Positions 31,782 through 34,517 of a stretch of DNA of 34,517 nt are shown one piece after another; position 1 is the stretch's first letter, and every line of letters starts with the position of its first letter. The DNA is taken from positions 1 to 34,517 of the forward strand of contig JASHPF010000351.1 of the NCBI GenBank assembly GCA_030038295.1, in the 5' to 3' direction. Source of the stretch: Streptosporangiaceae bacterium (GTDB taxonomy: Bacteria; Actinomycetota; Actinomycetes; Streptosporangiales; Streptosporangiaceae). A program made the position numbers and the translations under genes. A model generated the notes under the pieces. That model saw only the letters and a program-made list of their open reading frames with translations. It was not told the origin of the DNA and searched no databases.

Positions 31782-32333
31782 ATGGACGATGCGACATCGG
31801 GTGACTCCGGCGAGCTCGGCACCAGCTCGGTACCGTCGGATGCGCTGCCGACCCGTGCGCCGGGCGGCGGCCTGCGCTGGCTGGCGGCACCGACCGTCCG
31901 GCGCTGGATCTGGGCGCTGGAACACGCCCAGGACATCGTCGGGGTCACCGTGGGCGTGGTGCTGGTCCTGCTGGCGGCGGTGCTGCTGGTGTCGGGCATC
32001 GTCGACTTCCTCGATGGCGCCGACGGATCAATATCGGCCGCGGCGCCGCAACTCCTGGACAGAATCCTGCTCGTCCTCATCTTGATCGAGATCGTCCACA
32101 CCGTTGTGCTGTCGCTGCGGGCTCACCGCCTCGTCGCGCAGCCGTTTATCGTGGTCGGCCTCATCGCGGTGATCCGGCGGATCCTCGTCGTCCTGACGCC
32201 CGGCAGCCCCCCGGTCAGTCCCGCCGAGCTCGGCCTCCTGATCGGCATGATCGCCGTGTTCGTGGCGGGCCTGATCGCCGTCAGCATCGTCGAGAAGGGG
32301 CCGGATCGCGGCCAGGGCGAGCCGCCGATCTAG
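31782..32333 (+). CDS. PsiE-like integral membrane protein
   Basis: From ATG 31782 the protein is 183 residues with a soluble N-terminus of about 50 residues and four hydrophobic segments: VGVTVGVVLVLLAAVLLVSG, LLDRILLVLILIEIVHTVVL, AQPFIVVGLIAVIRRILVVL and a last one near GMIAVFVAGLIAVSIV. The sequence EIVHTVVLSLRAHRLVAQPF and VGLIAVIRRILV matches the pattern of phosphate-starvation-inducible PsiE-family proteins, whose biochemical role is unknown. Longer frames upstream cross the monooxygenase promoter and are unlikely. The stop shares CTAG with the next, convergent gene. Confidence 0.7.
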   Translation: MDDATSGDSGELGTSSVPSDALPTRAPGGGLRWLAAPTVRRWIWALEHAQDIVGVTVGVVLVLLAAVLLVSGIVDFLDGADGSISAAAPQLLDRILLVLILIEIVHTVVLSLRAHRLVAQPFIVVGLIAVIRRILVVLTPGSPPVSPAELGLLIGMIAVFVAGLIAVSIVEKGPDRGQGEPPI

Positions 32334-32683
32334 CGGGCGGCCTGGAAGCCGGCGATGGCCAGCAGGACCGCCACCGCGAGCAGCCGCCCGGCCCGGCCGG
32401 CCGTGGTGAGCCGTGGCCAGGACACTACGGCGAGCCAGCCCAGCACGACCGCGACGGCGCACAGGGCGGCCGCGCCCGCCGCGCCCTTGGCCGCCAGGCC
32501 GACGACGAGCAGCGCGGCCAGCACCACTGGCGGCACCCACCGGGGCAGCTGGTGGAGGTAGAGCAGCGGGCGCGCGCTGTGCCGCTCGGCTGCCCGGCGG
32601 ACCGCCGACGCGTTCGCGGTGAACAGGGTGGCGCCGGTCGGCAGCGGCCGGGGGCCCCGCCTCGGTGGCCGGCTCGAGCTCAC
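32330..32683 (-). CDS. Small two- to three-helix membrane protein (DUF6703-like)
   Basis: From GTG 32683 about 117 residues. A Pro/Arg-rich soluble N-terminus is followed by PLLYLHQLPRWVPPVVLAAL, which opens the first hydrophobic segment, then ALCAVAVVLGWLAVVSWPRL and GRLLAVAVLLAIAGFQ. The LHQLPRWVPP signature is what I recall from a small actinobacterial membrane family of unknown function. A longer start at 32749 is possible. Purine-rich GAGGGGGACGAGGGG precedes the GTG. It is divergent from glyS. Confidence 0.55.
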   Translation of the reverse strand: MSSSRPPRRGPRPLPTGATLFTANASAVRRAAERHSARPLLYLHQLPRWVPPVVLAALLVVGLAAKGAAGAAALCAVAVVLGWLAVVSWPRLTTAGRAGRLLAVAVLLAIAGFQAAR

Positions 32684-32805
32684 GCCCCTCGTCCCCCTCA
32701 CCTGGTGTCTGGATGACCAGCCCCGCTGGCCCGCTACGCCCGCCCGCACGATCGGTGGCGGGTCGCTGCCAGGCTACCGTCGGCCCGCCGGTGCGCTGGC
32801 GGGCA

Positions 32806-32823
32806 GCCGGGGAAAACCCCGGC
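32806..32823. other. Perfect GC hairpin upstream of glyS
   Basis: GCCGGGG-AAAA-CCCCGGC forms a seven-base stem with an A4 loop. It lacks a T run. It is between the divergent small membrane gene and glyS, upstream of a TAAGCT hexamer (32846-32851) that may be the glyS -10. Its role is unclear. Confidence 0.35.
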
Positions 32824-32845
32824 GAAGGGGCCGCTGAGCTCCCGC

Positions 32846-32851
32846 TAAGCT
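32846..32851 (+). promoter_or_regulatory. Candidate -10 element for glyS
   Basis: TAAGCT fits TAnnnT and would give an untranslated leader of about 95 bases. No T-box specifier or the conserved TGGnACCGCG-type T-box sequence is visible in that leader. Confidence 0.3.
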
Positions 32852-32952
32852 GATCTCACCGCCGCAGCCCTGCCTGGCGTTGCGCACGTCACACTTGTTT
32901 GGCCACCATCACAACGGGCCGCCGACCGCCAGCCGGATGGAGAGACCTTTAG

Positions 32953-34341
32953 ATGGCACGACGCAGCGATCGCATCGAGACCATCGTCGGCTTGTCTAAG
33001 CGGCGCGGCATCGTCTACCCGTCGAGCGAGATCTATGGCGGTCTGCGGGCTGCCTGGGACTACGGGCCGCTCGGCGTAGAGATCAAGAACAACATCAAGC
33101 GCCAGTGGTGGCGGTCGATGGTACAGACCCGCGACGACATCGTCGGGATCGACTCGAGCGTGATCCTCGCCACCGAGGTCTGGCAGGCCAGCGGCCACGT
33201 TACCCAGTTCACCGACCCGCTGACCGAGTGCCAGTCGTGCCATTTCCGGTTCCGCGCCGACCAGCTGATCGAGGCGTACGAGGAGAAGCACGGCCACGCG
33301 CCGGAGCACGGCCTGGCCGACCTGTCGTGTCCGCACTGCGGGACCAAGGGCGCCTTCACCGAGCCGCGCATGCTCAACGGCCTGCTCCGCACGTACCTCG
33401 GTGCCACCGAGGACGAGTCCGGCCTGGCCTACCTGCGGCCCGAGACGGCCCAGGGCATCTTCATCAACTACCGGAATGTGCTGCAGACCTCGCGCAAGAA
33501 GGTCCCGTTCGGCATTGGCCAGATCGGCAAGTCGTTCCGGAACGAGATCACGCCAGGGAACTTCATCTTCCGGACGCGCGAGTTCGAGCAGATGGAGATG
33601 GAGTTCTTCGTCCGGCCGGGCACCGACGAGGAGTGGCACGAGTACTGGCTCGACACCAGGGAGTCATGGTTTCTCGACCTGGGCCTGAGCAAGGAGAACA
33701 TCCGCCGCTATGAGCACCCGGCAGAGAAGCGATCGTTCTACTCGAAGCGGACGGTCGACCTGGAGTACCGGTTTGGCTTCCCTGGCAGCGAGTGGGGCGA
33801 GCTGGAGGGGATCGCGAATCGCACCGACTACGACCTCGGCGTGCACGGCCGCGCGTCGGGTGCGGATATGAGCTACCTCGACGCGGACACGAACGAGCGG
33901 TACATCCCGTACGTGATCGAGCCGGCCGTCGGGGTTGACCGCTCGATGCTGGCGTTCCTGCTCGAGGCGTACGCGGAGGACACGGCACCGGACGCGCAGG
34001 GCAACCCGGAGAAGCGGACCGTGCTGCGGCTTGACTACCGGCTTGCGCCGGTCAAGGTCGCGGTGCTGCCGCTGTCGCGCAACGCCGACCTGTCGCCGAA
34101 GGCCAGGGACGTCGCGGTCCGCCTGCGCAGGCACTGGAATGCCGACTTCGACGACGCGAGCGCGATCGGCCGTCGCTACCGGCGGCAGGACGAGATCGGC
34201 ACGCCCTACTGCGTGACCATCGACTTCGACACGCTGGAAGATCAGGCCGTGACGGTCCGCGAGCGCGATTCCATGCGGCAGGAGCGGGTCGGCATCGACA
34301 GCCTCGTCCCTTACCTGTCGGAACGCGTAGCGGCCGGCTGA
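32953..34341 (+). CDS. glyS: Glycine--tRNA ligase (alpha-2 type)
   Basis: The 462-residue class II synthetase begins with [20 protein letters not shown] and [20 protein letters not shown], typical of the single-chain dimeric glycyl-tRNA synthetase. A CQSC...CPHC zinc-type insertion lies near residues 94-134. Motif 2 ([20 protein letters not shown], then [13 protein letters not shown]) and motif 3 ([20 protein letters not shown]) are intact. The C-terminal anticodon-binding domain ([17 protein letters not shown]) completes the normal length. It charges tRNA-Gly. ATG 32953 follows GGATGGAGAG. Confidence 0.96.
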   Translation: MARRSDRIETIVGLSKRRGIVYPSSEIYGGLRAAWDYGPLGVEIKNNIKRQWWRSMVQTRDDIVGIDSSVILATEVWQASGHVTQFTDPLTECQSCHFRFRADQLIEAYEEKHGHAPEHGLADLSCPHCGTKGAFTEPRMLNGLLRTYLGATEDESGLAYLRPETAQGIFINYRNVLQTSRKKVPFGIGQIGKSFRNEITPGNFIFRTREFEQMEMEFFVRPGTDEEWHEYWLDTRESWFLDLGLSKENIRRYEHPAEKRSFYSKRTVDLEYRFGFPGSEWGELEGIANRTDYDLGVHGRASGADMSYLDADTNERYIPYVIEPAVGVDRSMLAFLLEAYAEDTAPDAQGNPEKRTVLRLDYRLAPVKVAVLPLSRNADLSPKARDVAVRLRRHWNADFDDASAIGRRYRRQDEIGTPYCVTIDFDTLEDQAVTVRERDSMRQERVGIDSLVPYLSERVAAG

Positions 34342-34351
34342 TCCGGTACCG

Positions 34352-34517
34352 CTAGGTCGATGTGACGTCCTGGCCCCCGGCCCGGAAGATCGTCTCCGGG
34401 GGCTTGGCCACCACCGAGAGCGGCTTGGCCACGTCCTCCAGCGACTTGCCCTCGGCGTCGACGGCCAGGAATACCGCCACCAGGCCGCCGATGATCATCG
34501 CGCCCGCGCCGATGAGG
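34352..34517 (-). CDS. C-terminal end of a probable MFS transporter (partial)
   Basis: The last 54 codons of a minus-strand gene are in the window. They end LIGAGAMIIGGLVAVFLAVD (the last membrane helix), then AEGKSLEDVAKPLSVV and a short polar tail to TAG 34352-34354. The helix-then-AEGKSLEDV ending is common in major-facilitator transporters. The substrate cannot be judged. The gene converges with glyS at a 10-base gap. Confidence 0.55.
   Translation of the reverse strand, partial: LIGAGAMIIGGLVAVFLAVDAEGKSLEDVAKPLSVVAKPPETIFRAGGQDVTST

Noticed and set aside
32684-32952. T-box riboswitch before glyS
   Set aside because: No T-box consensus or antiterminator pair was found; the only clear hairpin (32806-32823) is short and probably precedes the transcription start.

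Overview
This is a high-GC actinobacterial (Actinomycetota) chromosome segment. The right part has the order cytidine-deaminase-like gene, era, recO, uppS, glyS, which is a recognisable actinobacterial housekeeping block (compare the Rv2365c-era-recO-uppS-glyS neighbourhood of Mycobacterium). GTG/TTG starts, GC-rich third codon positions and apparently leaderless promoters fit this phylum. The genus cannot be resolved from sequence reading alone.

Left part (1-22444): an exopolysaccharide or cell-surface glycan locus in several divergent operons. The first minus-strand operon (6285 to 1, leaving the window) has GT4 glycosyltransferase, a fused alcohol dehydrogenase/Gfo-Idh-MocA oxidoreductase, a heparinase II/III-family protein and an acidic tandem-repeat protein. 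All are joined by GTGA, ATGA or TTGA overlaps. A plus-strand pair follows (NAD-sugar epimerase, Wzx-like flippase). Further on lie a GT2 glycosyltransferase, a polysaccharide pyruvyl transferase, a class IV aminotransferase, a minus operon (C-methyltransferase, RfbF-like nucleotidylyltransferase, PIG-L deacetylase), a second diverged methyltransferase, and an initiating polyprenyl-phosphate sugar transferase overlapped by an ECF sigma factor gene. No Wzy-type polymerase is visible in the window.

The most unusual segment is 9661-12500. An apparent ancestral minus-strand pair, SRPBCC gene then VOC gene, is split by a 1,924-bp insertion (10029-11952). The insertion has 17-bp imperfect terminal inverted repeats and sits exactly between two perfect 73-bp copies of the 5' end of the VOC gene. 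It carries an ECF sigma factor with a membrane-anchored partner, plus a frameshifted transposase C-terminus. The neighbouring SRPBCC gene has an in-frame TGA.

Right part (22697-34517): the housekeeping block, interleaved with lineage-specific genes. These are a discoidin-like membrane-anchored protein before era; two tandem paralogous double-GNAT acetyltransferases and a GH12-like secreted protein between era and recO; and an FAD monooxygenase, a PsiE-like membrane protein and a small membrane protein between uppS and glyS. The end of an MFS transporter gene closes the window. The monooxygenase promoter carries two near-identical 16-bp palindromes. Several genes here (the deaminase-like gene, era, one GNAT, recO, psiE-like) share a -10 hexamer placed 6-7 nt before the start codon, suggesting leaderless mRNAs. 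UppS makes the polyprenyl carrier precursor on which the sugar transferase of the left part would act.
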